DNA from: Jacaranda mimosifolia
Taxonomy: Eukaryota > Streptophyta > Magnoliopsida > Lamiales > Bignoniaceae
Reading direction: 5' to 3'
Assembly: GCA_018894105.1 (NCBI GenBank)
Contig: CM032123.1
Span: 26,575,744 to 26,639,743 of the forward strand
DNA length: 64,000 nucleotides
Made by a program: the position numbers and the translations under genes. The notes below the pieces were generated by a model, which searched no databases, had not been told where the DNA came from, and saw nothing but the letters and a program-made list of their open reading frames with translations. How positions within the stretch are numbered: the stretch's first letter is position 1; the number at the start of each line of letters is the position of its first letter. Shown here in pieces: positions 25,507 through 37,862 of this stretch.

Positions 25507-26390
25507 GGAAACATAGTTTCTGGTACTGTGGCATATGCTGCTTGGGCATATGAGTGAGAAGAGGATGTCAGAACTGAGCAAACGAGGTTTGCTTTTTGGA
25601 AAGAAGACTGGAGAGCTGGATTTTTGCAAGCAGTGTGTTGAAATTTGGAACTGCAGTTCACAAGACCAAAGGCACCTTGGATTGCATTCACTCAGAACTT
25701 TGGGGTGCCTTTTCAGTTTCCTTTACAGGCTGGTGCAAGGTACATGCTGACATTCATAGATGATTTCTCATGGAGAGTATGGGTGTGAATGCTGAAGTGT
25801 AAGGATGAGGTGTTTGTCAACTTCAAGCAATAGAAGACCTTAATTGAGAAGAAGATAGGAAAGGAGATCAAGCGCTTGAGGACTGACAATGGATTGGAGT
25901 TCTGCAACAAGGAATTTTAAGAATTCTGCAACAAGGAATAAATTGTGAGGCATTGTGCAGTTGTACATACACCACAGCAGAATGGAGTTACAGAACAGAT
26001 GAACAGGACTATCTTAGAAAGAGCTAGTTGCACCCTTTTTAACGCTGGATTGTCTAAGAATTTTTGGGTAGAAGCAATTAACACTGCGTGTTATTTGGTG
26101 AATAGGTCACCATCAACTGCTTTGGACTGTAAGACACCAATGGAAGTTTGGTCCGAGTCTCCTGCTAATTACTCAAATTTGAGAGTATTTGGGTGTCCAG
26201 CCTATGCTTATGTCCGGGATGGGAAGTTGAGCCAAGGGCGAAGAAGTGCATATTTCTAAGCTATGCAGATGGAGTCAAAGGTTATCGTTTGTGGTATAAT
26301 AATGACAAGTACTCCAAGATTATTATCAACAGGGATGTGACATTCGATGAGTCTACAATGATGAAGAAAGTGGAGCAGCAGGAAAGCGAT
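25507..26390 (+). pseudogene. Copia integrase, Tork-like copy 1
   Basis: Starts with [19 protein letters not shown] (His part of the zinc-binding domain, first half lost to a shift) and CKQCV. The core carries a FIDDFSW phrase near 25756-25776 and a RTDN phrase near 25880. The HTPQQNGVTEQMNRTILERA region lies at 25966-26025. The C-terminal part (VFGCPAYAYV) runs to about 26390 across another shift. Several stops are present. Confidence 0.85.
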
Positions 26391-26534
26391 TAACAGGGCA
26401 TTAAGAAGAAGGTGGAGATTCATATTGATCCTCCACAAGTTTCAAAGGGGAAACAGAATGTGGTAGATGAAGTTAGTGAGAGCACATTATCACTTAATCA
26501 ACAGTAGAAAAATGAACCACTACAAAATTATCGC

Positions 26535-27664
26535 TTGGCTCGCTATAGGGAGATGAGGCAGATCAAACCACCACAGTGGTATGCTTACTCAGATCTGGTA
26601 GCTTATGCTTTGAGGTCAGCCGAGGAGTTTGTAGGAGACGATCCAGTCTCATATAAAGAGGCAATTTCCAGGCCAGATTCTGATAAATGGGTTGCAGCTA
26701 TAAGTGAAGAGATGGAGTCTCTACACAAGAATAGAACATGGGAGCTGGTTGATGTACGCAAAGAGCAGAAGATTATAGGTTGCAAATGGATCTACAAAAA
26801 GAAGGAAGGGATTCCCAAAGTTGAAGATGCTAGATACAAAGCACGATTGGTTGCTAAGAGTTTTCAGAGAGAGTGAGTTGACTTTCATGAAGTATTCTCC
26901 CCAGTTGTAAAACATATTTTCATTCGTGTTTTACTTGCCATGGTTGCTCTGTTTGATATGGAGCTGGAGCAGATGGATGTGAAAATAGCATTTTTGCATG
27001 GTGAGTTGGAGGAACAAATCTACATGAGTCAACTAGAAGGATTCTTGTTCCCGGGAAACAAAATCAAGCATGTCTTTTGAAGAGGTCATTATATAGCCTG
27101 AAGCAGTCTCCCAAGTAGTAGTATAAAAGATTTTATGTTTTTATTACCAAGATAAGATATACTAGAAGCAAGTTTGATTGTTGTGTATATTACAAAATTT
27201 ACAGCGATAGCCTTCTTGTATATTTGTTGTTGTACGTTGATGATATGTTGATTGCCTCTAGAAACATATTTGAGATCAACCAATTAAAAGCTCAGTTAAG
27301 TGAAGAATTTGAGATTAAGGATTTGGGCGGTGCAAAGAAGATATTAGGCATAGAGATCATACAGGACAAACACGTAGGATTGTTGTACTTGTCTCAACAG
27401 CATTACATTGAGAAAATACTTGAGCGATTTGGGATGGATAAGTCCAAGCCAGTTAGTACGCCACTTGCAGCTCATTTCAGGCTCTCATTAGATCTATCAT
27501 TAAATACTGAGGAGGAGACGGAGCACATGTCTAATGTGCCATATGCTAGTGCAGTAGGTAGCTTGATGTATGCCATGGTGTGCACTAGGCCAGACATTTC
27601 ACATGCAGTTAGTATTGTGAGCAGGTATATGCACAACCAGGACAGACTCATTGGCAGGCTGTGA
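26535..27664 (+). pseudogene. Copia reverse transcriptase, Tork-like copy 1
   Basis: The frame at 26535-26876 has MESLHKNRTWELV, GCKWIYKKKEG and ARLVAKSFQRE. A TGA and further lesions follow. The Asp box MDVKIAFLHG lies near 26973-27002. The frame at 27224-27664 has the active site YVDD at 27233-27244, then IKDLGGAKKILGIEI and YASAVGSLMYAMVCTRPDI. The catalytic residues remain but the frame is broken in at least two places. Confidence 0.9.
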
Positions 27665-28198
27665 AATGGATCATGAGGTATCTGAAAAGCTCTCTAGACA
27701 GATGTTTGAGGTATAGTCAATTGAATTCTACTACAAGAATTATTAGCTATGTGGATGCAGATTATGCAGGAGATTTGGACAGCAGAAGGTCCATGACAGG
27801 CTATGTGTTTTGTGTATCAAGTTGTACAGTTAGGCAACTTTGCAGTCATCAGTTGCATAGTCCACAACAGAAGTTGAGTACATGGCTTTAGCTAAAGGAG
27901 TCAAGGAAGGCATTTGGCTAAGGAGATGATCGATGATATGGGTACGACTTCTGAGATCACTAAGGTATTTTGTGACAATTAGAGTGCCACACACTTGTCA
28001 AAGAATCAAGCATTTCATGAGAGAACAAAGCGCATAGATGTGAGGTATCACTTTGTCCGGGATATGGTGTCTCAAGGTGTCATGTTGGTTGATAAGGTTG
28101 GGATTAAGGATAATTCGGCAGACATGTTGACCAAGGCTGTTCCAGGAATTAAATTCGAGCATTGCTTGAATTTGGTTAATGTTTACAGACTCAGATAA
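27661..28198 (+). pseudogene. Copia RNase H, Tork-like copy 1
   Basis: Has VDADYAGDLDSRRSMTGYVF at 27750-27809, a shift near 27830, and the closing HFVRDMVSQGV and ADMLTKAVPG phrases (28050-28143). The stop is at 28196-28198. A GGGGGCAGGG tract typical of the group follows. Confidence 0.88.
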
Positions 28199-28261
28199 TA
28201 GGCTCTTTTGGGGGCAGGGACAAAGAAGAAGAATGGTGAATTTAAAGTCAAGGCAGAGAAT

Positions 28262-28965
28262 TATTGATTTTGCCTTGAAATTTGGGCTAAATTGACGAGA
28301 AACGAAAAAAATGGAGCGAAACGAAATAATGTGGTCGAAATGGGCTCAAGAACACACCCCAGCACGCGTTGGCAAGACACCGCGGTCTGGGGCGCAAGGC
28401 ATGGTGCGCCAAGGTGCGGACATGGGCGGAAAAGGCATCAAAACACAGGTCGCACGCCCCGGTGCAAGTTTTTTGTGCCTCGGCGCACAGTGAACAATAA
28501 CTTTGCGCCCTGGCTCATGTTTTTTGCGCCCCAGCGCAAAGTTTTTGCCCAACATTCATTTTTTCTTAGCACAAGCAGATTTGTGCATGCCGGGGCGCAA
28601 GTTTTATGCGTTGCTTGTGCCCCAGCACGCGATGCAAGTCCATAGGCCTTGGGCTTCGATTTTCGAGTATAAATATCAATTTTTCTTCCGAAAAAAATAT
28701 CACGAACATAACACAAGAGCTACTTTACTGCTTTGGAGTAATTCTCTCAAGACGGAGTTTAGAATGAGGGTGTTAGGTGTTTTTGTGAGATTTGTGGGAT
28801 TCAAGTTTGTACTTGCACTTTGATTTGAGATTAATAAAATTCATTTTCTTTGTTGGGTGGATTAGGCATATCGCCGAGCCACATTAAATCTTATTGTCAT
28901 AATTCCATCAAATTACTTTACTATTATTTTATTGTTTCCACAATAAATTCTCCTAGGTTACAACA
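28262..28965 (+). repeat. 3' LTR of Tork-like copy 1
   Basis: 704 bp, TATTGATTTT..GGTTACAACA (first G changed to A), homologous to 23619-24295 and to the LTRs at 36631 and 41273. The duplication GTTTG follows. Confidence 0.88.
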
Positions 28966-28970
28966 GTTTG

Positions 28971-29585
28971 TCTCCTACAAAATAATTCCAAACAAACAAT
29001 ACTATTTATTGTGTTTTTTCATAAAAAACCAAATAGTAGAACCATTCCCTAATTTTAACTCGCAAAACACCTTTATTCAAAACGTCTTCCAGAATTCACT
29101 CAAAACGCAACCAAACAGAGCCATACAATATGTATATCAAGGATAATTAAAACATTATATATTAATAAAATAAACAAATATATCCAATGCATTTTGATTC
29201 TGAAGGGGAGGATTTAAATATAAAAATTTATAGTATTGAAATCACAATTTCACAATTTGAATGAAACCGGCCATTGATGCAATTCTGTATGTTTGCTGGC
29301 GTAGAGATTGGGATATTTGGATATTATATGTACCATGATTAGTCAACTATGAATGATGTGACAACCCACCAGCACACATGTTCTAAAATATCTACAATGT
29401 CAATAGTCAATGAGAAAAAATCAATTAAATATGGCAGAAAGTAATAGAAATCCTGGAAATATGAGGTACCATGTCCCAGCACCACCAATTATTACCTGGA
29501 AATAAAATCAAAGTCCTTGTCCGCGTGATGCACAGTCTTACATGAAAATTATAGAAAAGATAACAAGAAGAGAGAGAGAGACCCT
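28971..29585 (+). other. Upstream region of the aldehyde dehydrogenase gene
   Basis: AT-rich DNA between the copia element and the gene. It ends in a short GA run (29569-29580). No gene is seen. It holds the promoter by position. The nearest transposon end is about 680 bp from the start codon, so most distal regulatory DNA may have been displaced (inference). Confidence 0.5.
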
Positions 29586-29592
29586 TATATAT
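29586..29592 (+). promoter_or_regulatory. Candidate TATA box of the ALDH gene
   Basis: TATATAT lies 50 bases before the start codon, followed by a short leader made largely of GA repeats. The spacing would give a 5' leader of about 20-30 bases. TATA-like strings are common in this AT-rich DNA, so the call rests on position. Confidence 0.4.
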
Positions 29593-29617
29593 CCTATAGT
29601 TTGGCAACTCAATGTTC

Positions 29618-29641
29618 AGAGAGAGAGAGAGAGAGAGAGAG
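29618..29641 (+). repeat. GA microsatellite in the 5' leader
   Basis: An uninterrupted AG repeat of twelve units abuts the ATG of the ALDH gene. GA-rich leaders are common in plant genes and can act as GAGA-type elements. Repeat length may vary between individuals. Confidence 0.8.
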
Positions 29642-32600
29642 ATGACAGGGGAAAGCAATGGGAATGTGGAGAAATCCACGATCAGTATTCCTAAAGTAAA
29701 GTTTACAAAGTTGTTCATTAATGGAGAGTTCGTCGACTCCGTATCAGGTAATTCTCAACTGTCCTTTCCTTGTCTGTTTCTTTCTGTTAGTATTATGATC
29801 TTCTGTTCTCCAATTTAAAAAGAGAGCACATGATAATACAAGCTTTTCTTTGGGTGACGGAAATTTTGAGATTGAAATTTACAAATATCATAGAAGATTG
29901 CTGATGGAATTGTACTAAAAACAAAGCCAGACTGGAGATGGACTTACGAGGAAATTATTTTCATGATATATATTACATGTTCTCTTGCTGTCATAGCTAT
30001 ATATAAAAACATAGTCTGACAATTCACGTTCCACCTGTTAACTTTCTAGATATAATATATTTTACGATGACAGTAATTTTTAGTGGACTTAAGGCTAATT
30101 TGATTTGAATGAAAAAGTATAAGAAAGCATTTTTATCCAAATTTATCATGTCTTTGATTTGGACAAAAATAAGGACAAGGGCTGATCTAAATTTCACTGG
30201 CCCCTCCTTATTTAACCACCTAACTCTGTGTGTATTTATTCATTGGGTTGGTTTTAATGTTATGTTCCAACACCAATATGTATGCATATATATAATTTAT
30301 ATAAATGTTCATACAAGCTAAATTATTACACAATTATTAATATATATATATATATATATTACTTATCACTTGTAAAACAATCATGAGATATATAAACCAA
30401 CAATCCAACCAAACTAGCCCTATTAGGAGACTATAAAACTTTGAGCTGATAACTTTTTCCATTCAGTAAATATGAAACAAAGATATATGAGCAAACTAAG
30501 TCAATGGAACGCCAAAACAGTCCTATGACCAGGGCGGCGGGAGTAACTATAATTAAATAGCAAAGTCAGCAGAATGAAATCAGCTATACATGTTGAGCAC
30601 ATCTTAGACATAATGCTTTCTTATATAAGGCTGCACTTTTTCTCCAACTCGACGTGAATATCACGTAATAAATTTGAATATTCGTCGTAGATATTAAATA
30701 GCATGATAAGTGAAGTCAAATTTATGAATGATACCATAGTTATATATAAATTATATCTTTTTCTATGCAATTTATTTAATTGGAAGTTACAACTATTTCC
30801 ATATATCGCAAGATGTTGCTGCTCTAATGAGAAGATTAATTTTTTAATCGCTAATCATGCAATTTCTTTTCCTTTTCTTTTTTTTTTTTTTTTTTTTTTT
30901 GGTGTGAAAAATAGGAAAATCCTTTGAGACTATAGATCCGAGAAATGAGGAAGTAATCGCCAATGTTTCTGAAGGGGACAAGGAGGACGTTGATTTAGCA
31001 GTCAAGGCAGCCCGTCAGGCATTCGACCACGGCCCCTGGCCTCGATTGCCTGGATCTGTAAGTAGTATATGTTTTGAGGATTGAATGGCATTTTTACCCC
31101 TATGAACTCGTAAAAGGGCAAATAATTCCGTATTACATGAAAAAGGACTAATTACTCTCTTGTATTTTCAAAAAAGAGACAATATTTTTTTGAGGGAAAA
31201 AATTATTTGTCATTGTTCATATTCATTTAACTTACTAATATATAACTTGTACTTACGCAATGCAATAGATATTTAGAGTTTTCTTAACAGTATTAATCAT
31301 GCCATATATATATATATATGTATATTCTATTACCATGCAATTGCATCTTATATTATTTTATTTCGATATTTTATATTATTTTGAGTAAAATGGTAAGTGT
31401 TGATAGAATAATATGTTTTATTTTACTTTTATATTATTTAAATATATTTATTATCTATAGATATATCCCACATTTTATTATAATTATGAAAAAGAAAAAA
31501 AGAAAAATGATAAATAAAGTTGAAATTTTCTTCATACGTGTAAGGGTGAGCTGTCGGTCTTGTATTTTAATATTGAGGTTAGTGCTGTTTACCCTTTTTA
31601 AAGAACAAAAATTGCAAAAGTATATAGTCCATTTTCATTTCACATACTTGTAGTTATTTGCTTTATTATTAATCACAATTGGGTAATGTAAAATTCCATT
31701 TACGGCCTCTGTTCAATATTGAAATCACTAACATGATCAATTTCATAGGATTGACTTTGCGTAGCCTTAGCTTTTAGTTAAACAATTGTAATTGGCAAGT
31801 TGAAACTTTAATCAATGCATTGTTAGATGCTTGTGTTATTCAGTTTTAAAATGTATATTAGTATGCCCCAATCCAATGCTTTGTAGTTTGACTTGTAAAA
31901 AAGCAAGGTGATAACATATACGGATAAATATAGCAACCTCTAGGCTCTAGGCTCTAGGCCCAAGTTTGTGGTAAATACGAGTAGATGTAGATCCCTTATA
32001 ATTTTGGAAATTACATCTATCTTCCATCAGATTGATAATCATCAAAAATTTGTGACAGAAAATCTCTGAAAGTATTAAATTATCTTTAATTATTTAAACA
32101 AAGAAACTAAAACAATTAAAATTTAAAAGGAAAAAGTATCCCTCCCTTCTTCCTCCCTATTTATATGTAAAAATATATACACATATGCACACATTTAATT
32201 TGTCTAGTAATATGACAGCTGATTGTTGATGCTCTGTCCTTTTTATATTATTGATTAAGCAATCTATATATATATATATATATATATGTTCCCTTGTCAG
32301 GAAAGGCGAAGAATATTGCTGAAATTTGCAGACCTAATTGAAGAGAATCTTGAAGAATTAGCAACGTTAGATACAATTGACGCTGCGAATTTGTACAGTT
32401 TGGGAAAGGGCAAGTTAATTCACGATGCGGCAGAGCTTATCCGTTACTACGCAGGTGCAGCGGATAAAATTCATGGGGAAACATTGAAAATGTCGAAAGA
32501 AGTACAAGGCTACACGCTGATGGAGCCCATTGGTGTAGTGGGACACATAATTCCATGGAATTTCCCAACCCAAATGTTTGTAATGAAAGTTGGTCCTGCA

Positions 32601-35477
32601 CTGGCGGCTGGTTGTACGATGGTTGTGAAGCCTGCTGAGCAAACGCCTCTTTCTGCACTTTATTATGCTCATTTAGCTAAGCAGGTACCGTATGGGCTAT
32701 CTACTACATTAAGCTAGGCATGGCAATTTCAACCCTACCTACGAGTATTAGCCCTGCTCCGCTCTACTTGGGATAAGTTGAAAATCCATTGGTAGGCAGA
32801 TTTTAATATAAATTTTATGTGGAATGGAGTGGGATTGGGTTTTATGACAAACCCGTTTCGCACCATTCTGAATATTGATACAAATATAAAATTTAACATA
32901 TTATATATATTTTTATGATTGAACTTTTTTTGTATTTTAGTTTTTCATTAATATATTTGAATATTATCTGTTGATTGAATTTTTTTATATTAATTTTTAT
33001 GAGGTTATAATTGGATTATTAAGTTATAATTAATTAGATTTATTTTTTATTTAAAAAAATAATATGTATAGGATGAAGCAAATGTGAGTTTTATATATTT
33101 AGTGCGGGATAGGTTAGAATATTTAAACTTAAAAATCGTAAGGTGGATTTTAAGATATTTTTTTAAGTGTGGGACGAATTGAGATTTAGGAACCCGCCCA
33201 ATGCCAAGCCTACTCTGAGCTACAATGTACAAAGTTTCTTTCTTTCTTGGTTAACTAATGTTATATATGTATGATTTTATATTTTGTCTGAACTAGGCTG
33301 GTGTGCCAGATGGGGTGATCAATATAGTGACAGGATTTGGACCAACAGCTGGTGCTGCCATTAGCTCTCACATGGACATTGACATGGTAATAAAACTTCT
33401 ACGACCTTCAATAATACCAACACTACTTCCATTTATGTGCCTGCTAATTCAAAGCAAACAAGGAGTACCATTTCTGAGTAGCCAATTAATCTGGACATTA
33501 TATATGAGCCCAACTAGCTAGGTATTATATATAGTAAATAATTAATCAATGTTCATTTCGTTTTGCCATATCTTCAGGTGAGTTTTACAGGGTCTACAGA
33601 GACGGGACACGGTGTAATGCAAGCAGCAGCTATGAGCAACCTGAAAGCTGTGTCGCTAGAACTGGGTGGCAAGTCCCCTTTCATTGTCTTCAATGATGTA
33701 GATGTTGATAAAGTTGCTCCTCTTGCTCTCACTGCAACTTTTTTTAACCAGGTAATTTAAAAAATTCACATTTTCTTCTCTTTTCTTGGAGCTTTTCAAT
33801 TAAAATCCCCATCCTAGACTAATGGTATGGCCAAAATGCATTTTGATACTACAAGTCACTGATTTTCAAATTTCAACATTTAGTGATGTGTTTTTGCAAT
33901 TTCGGTAGACTGTCTACCAACTTAGAGGGTGCTTAGATGAGCTTATGAGCTCCTCAAAATTAACATCTTATAAAATGTAAAAAAGTGTTTGGTAAATTTT
34001 TGTAAAAATGAGCTTATAATATTGTAAAATGAGATAGGATCTTTATAAGCTCTTTTTTAAAAAAATAAGGAGATCTTAATTTATTTTTAAGATTTTAGCG
34101 AGCTCCTTTAATTTGAATAATTTTAATTACAAAATTGCAATTATTAATATTTTATAAATTTTAAAATCTTATTTTATCCAAACACTTTAATAAATATATT
34201 TTTTTAAATAAGATCTAATATCTTATAAACTTCAAAAACATCTTATAAGATGTAGAAATTTATACGATGTTTTAAATAAGTTTAGCCAAACACCCTTTTA
34301 GTGGCAAATTTCGACTATGTTGATTAATTCATCTACTCCAAAACTCTTTCAGGGCCAAATTTGTGTAGCTGGTACTCGTGTTTTTGTTCAAGAAGGAATA
34401 TTCGATAAATTCCTTGCTAAATTGTTGGAAGTGTTGAAAACATGGGTTGTTGGGGACCCCTTTGATCCAAATGTTAATCAAGGACCACAAGTATGATTTC
34501 AACTCCTTACCTTAGCTTCTTACATTTTTTTCTTTTATAATGAGGAAATTCAAAATTTACGAGATACAATATATTATGATTATTATGTTGTGATCAGAAC
34601 AATATTTTGAAATAGGTTGACAAGCAACAATACAATAAAGTTCTTTCGTATATTGAGCATGGCAAGAGGGAAGGAGCCACCTTGTTAACTGGTGGCAAGC
34701 CTCTTGATCGTAAGGGATACTACATTGAGCCAACAATATTCACGGATGTCACAGTAAGCTTTCAAACAATTTATCTTATCAATTCATTTATATCTTATGT
34801 TAAAAGTTGCTAGATTTTGATTGAGCAGAATCATTTATGTGTAACTGATCCCATGACTACCTAGAGGCTCTACCAACTATTCATTTTACTATTTTGACAG
34901 GATGATATGATCATTGCCAAGGAAGAAATTTTTGGACCTGTTATGTCAATCATGAAATTCAAGTAAGTGAACTACGAGAGTATGTAGTACACAATCATCC
35001 CATTATATAGATACAGTTTGACGCGATACAAGTTTAGATTAGTATAGAAAAAATCTCTCTCTCTCTCTCTCTTGTATATCCACACTATTAAAAGTAGCAG
35101 CCGGCCGATTAGTGGTGTCACCTAGTTAGTCTAGTCACAACCCACATGTACAGTATAAATACTTTTATGACTTTGATAGTATAATTATGAAAAACTAATG
35201 CAGGAGTGTCGAAGAAGTTATCAAGAGAGCTAATAGCACAAAGTATGGATTAGCAGCTGGGATTATGACAAATGACCTCAACATTGCAAACACAGTTTCA
35301 AGATCTATTCGGGCTGGTGCAATTTGGATAAATTGCTATTTTGCCTTTGACTATGATTTACCAATTGGAGGATATAAAAGAAGTGGCTTTGGCAAGGATA
35401 TGGGGATGGAAGCCCTGCACAAGTATCTTCAACTCAAATCTGTTGCTACTCCCATATCCAATTCTCCATGGCTATGA
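29642..35477 (+). CDS. ALDH2C4: Family 2 cytosolic aldehyde dehydrogenase, nine exons
   Basis: Exons: 29642-29747, 30915-31057, 32301-32684, 33297-33386, 33578-33751, 34353-34490, 34616-34753, 34901-34962 and 35204-35477. All introns are GT-AG and the total is 1509 bp (502 residues plus stop), the usual family length. It keeps the PWNFP motif (Asn170), [11 protein letters not shown] (Lys193, NAD binding), [16 protein letters not shown] (general base Glu269) and GQICVAG (catalytic Cys303). The C-terminus SPWL is typical of ALDH2C4/REF1, which oxidises coniferaldehyde and sinapaldehyde to ferulic and sinapic acids with NAD(P). There is no evident organelle-targeting leader before the catalytic fold, so cytosol is likely. 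Introns 3 and 5 hold small transposons. Family is certain; the subgroup and substrate are inferred. Confidence 0.93.
32715..33212. mobile_element. hAT-like short transposon in ALDH intron 3
   Basis: Ends TAGGCATGGCA and the complement of TAGGCTTGGCA form imperfect terminal repeats. The flanking 8-mers CATTAAGC and CTCTGAGC match at 5 of 8 positions. No coding sequence is present. It lies wholly in the intron, so splicing should be unaffected. Confidence 0.6.
33927..34295. mobile_element. MITE in ALDH intron 5
   Basis: Inverted ends GGGTGCTTAGATGAGCTTAT and the complement of GGGTGTTTGGCTAAACTTAT enclose AT-rich DNA with further internal inverted segments (CTTATAAG/CTTATAAA motifs). The GGGTGTTTGGC terminus is common among plant MITEs. 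The target duplication is unclear, so the superfamily is not assigned. Confidence 0.62.
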
Positions 35478-36326
35478 ATGTTTAATTTCTTGTCATTTTT
35501 CAGGTTGGTCTGGGTCCTTTGGTGCATAATTAAACTCCTGTATTGTATATCTTCCATGTTCTGCGTGTGATTTACTTGAAGGGAAATAATGGCTTGCATG
35601 TTTGTTATATGGCAAAATGCGTGTGTGGGGAATGCTAGCTACACTTTTATTTATTTTTAATTTTAATTTTAATTCTTTTGTGTTACGAGCTTTCACTTTT
35701 TATAAATTTTTAACCTTAAGAATTTATTACTTAAAATATTTGTAATTTAATTTGTGAATTTTGTCATTTTCTAGTGCTATATATTATCAGTACTCATAAA
35801 AAAAGCAATATGAAAAATTGACTAGACATGATATTTTAAGTTCTCACAGTTTACTATTGGTGATACGTGCATATATAGTAATAGATTTACTAATTAGCAA
35901 AAAATAACAATCTATAATAACATTTGATAATGTTTTTTATTTACTATACTTGTACAGTTATGTGTAAATAAAATTGTAGTTATTGTGAATTTTTAATTTC
36001 AAATCATTATTTTAACAAAATAAAAAGTTTCTCATACTTAATTAATGAAATTAGTAGCAAATAATTTAACATTGATACTTAATATCTTATCACTAATTAT
36101 GCCACTTTTAATCAACTCAAATACTAAAAATAGAAAGAATTGATTAAATTGCATAAATTCACGTGGGCACACAAATATTAAGTTTTACATACACGAAGTA
36201 TATATGAAATGAAGATGTATGTAACCGTCGACCACCCGATTAGCACTACACTATATATTCATCGCAGATAGTTGAGATAGTTTTCAAATAAATGAAGAAA
36301 AATATAAGGCCAATGGGGATGTTCCT
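35478..36326. other. Region between the convergent ALDH and dehydratase genes
   Basis: About 850 bp of AT-rich DNA holding the 3' ends of both genes. No other gene or repeat was recognised. AAT-rich strings that could act as polyadenylation signals are present on both strands, but none stands out. Confidence 0.55.
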
Positions 36327-36630
36327 CTAAGCATCTATGTCCTTGGGGTAGCAACCAAGAATCCGAAAAGACCTTGCGAACTCCTGCAAAGTGAAGTCAA
36401 AACTTATAATTTCACAAGTGATCATATGCGTGCACACTAGGCCACGAGCCATGAACCCAAGATTCATTCATTTAAGAGCTATTAAAAAAGTGAAATGGCA
36501 ACAAAATCAAAATTTTCATCTCTTTGTAGTCAAGAATTACAATTATATATATATGGTATTAGAAAATTTAGCATTTATTGGTCATTAGACGAATATATTT
36601 TGGTTTGTGTGTGTGCATGTGAATGGTAGC

Positions 36631-37347
36631 TGTTGATTTTGCATTGAAATTTGGCTGAGTTGATGAGACATGAAAGAAATGGAGCAAAACGGAGCGAAGC
36701 GGTCGAAATGGGCATGAGGAACTCATCTCGATGCGCACCGGCAGGATGCCGTACGTCGTGGTACGGGATGGGTGCACCAAGGCCCGTAGCAGAGCAAAAA
36801 CGGGATGAGACGGGCGCAAGTCCGTGCGCGCCAGAGCGCGAAGCAGTATTGGGATCGCGCACCCGAATGCAAGGTTGCCGCGCGTAGGCACGCGGCACAC
36901 TGTCACAGCGCGCCCTGGAGCAAATTCCACATGTAGGGCGCGTGACACGAGGTTTTACTCGGAGCAGCAAGCGGAAGCAGTAGTTGTGCGCGCCCCTTGC
37001 GCCTTGGCGCACGGCGCGAGGCCCATGGACCGTTTTGTGTTTTTCACGGGTATTTAATTAGTTTTCTTCCTGAACAACTTAACACAGACAAAATACTAGG
37101 GTTTCTAGATTGCTTTTGAGTTAGTTTCTCAAGACATAGTTTAGAACGAGGGTGTTAGGTGTTTCTCGTGAGATTTGTGAGATTCAAGTTTGTACTTGTT
37201 ACTTTGATTTGAGATCAATAAAAAAAATTTCTTTGTCGGGTGGATTAGGCACATCGCCGAACCATGCAAAATATTGTTATCTGTTTTTATTGAACTACTT
37301 TACTGTTATTTCATAATTTTTACAATAGATCCTCCTGAATTTCAATA
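36631..37347 (+). repeat. 5' LTR of Tork-like copy 2
   Basis: 717 bp, TGTTGATTTTGC..TTTCAATA, the final CA decayed to TA. It has a GC-rich middle (36730-37030) with CGCG-rich strings and AATAAAAAAA near 37217. The primer site after it is degenerate (TAGTGTTACAGC). Confidence 0.87.
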
Positions 37348-37499
37348 AATTAGTGTTACAGCAGGTCAGATTTGATGTCAACCATGAAGTACAAGTAGAG
37401 AAATTCGATGGGAAAAACGACTTTAGGCTATGGAAGATGAAGGTTCATGCTCTCCAGTGTCAATAAGGTTTATAGAGAGCGTGAAATGATAGATATTCC

Positions 37500-37862
37500 G
37501 TGCCAGAGATGCTAACAGACGAAGAGAATGATGAGTTCATGGTAAAGGCTTACGATACTCTGGTGTTATCATTGGCAGCTAACGTACTAAGAGAGGTCAC
37601 CACAGAAAGTAAGCTAGTGGATTTGTGGAAGAAGCTAGAGAGTCTCTATATGACGAAGTCCTTGATGAATCGATTGTATTTGAAACAACGGTTATACAAA
37701 TTGAGGATGAAGGAAGGTATATCTATTACTCAGCATATTGATTATTTCAATAAGGTGATATTGGATCTGGCTAATATAGATGCTAAAATTAAAGATGAAG
37801 ACCAAACATTAATTCTCTTGTGTTCTCTGCCAAGATCTTTTAAGCACTTGGTTACTACTTTT
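37500..37862 (+). pseudogene. Copia gag fragment, Tork-like copy 2
   Basis: An open frame with LSLAANVLREV, LWKKLESLYMTKSLMNRLYLK and KHLVTT, parallel to 24457-24803 in copy 1. Earlier codons (from about 37386) are broken. The frame ends where sequence departs from copy 1, losing the zinc knuckle and all protease. Confidence 0.85.

Larger units (their letters stand above)
23619..28965 (+). mobile_element. Ty1/copia retrotransposon, Tork/TNT1-like, copy 1
   Basis: LTRs at 23619-24295 and 28262-28965, with the exact 5-base duplication GTTTG (23614-23618 and 28966-28970). Pol order is gag, protease, integrase, reverse transcriptase, RNase H. The gag phrase LWKKLESLYMTKS and the closing ADMLTKAVPG match the TNT1-94/Tork group. 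Stops and frameshifts occur throughout, and the LTRs show 6 mismatches in their first 60 bases, so it is inactive. A close relative lies at 36631-41979. Confidence 0.93.

Noticed and set aside
28292..28823. Frames of about 100 codons on both strands near 28300-28820, and similar ones at 23564-24151
   Set aside because: Both sets fall in the two LTRs of one copia element. They have no known domain and are LTR sequence.
33303..33521. A 72-codon frame beginning [11 protein letters not shown]
   Set aside because: It is exon 4 of the aldehyde dehydrogenase read on into the intron, not a separate gene.
36568..37057. Several overlapping frames of 65-145 codons in a GC-rich stretch
   Set aside because: They lie inside the 5' LTR of the copia element, on both strands, and similar frames occur in the homologous LTRs. 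They result from GC richness lowering stop frequency.
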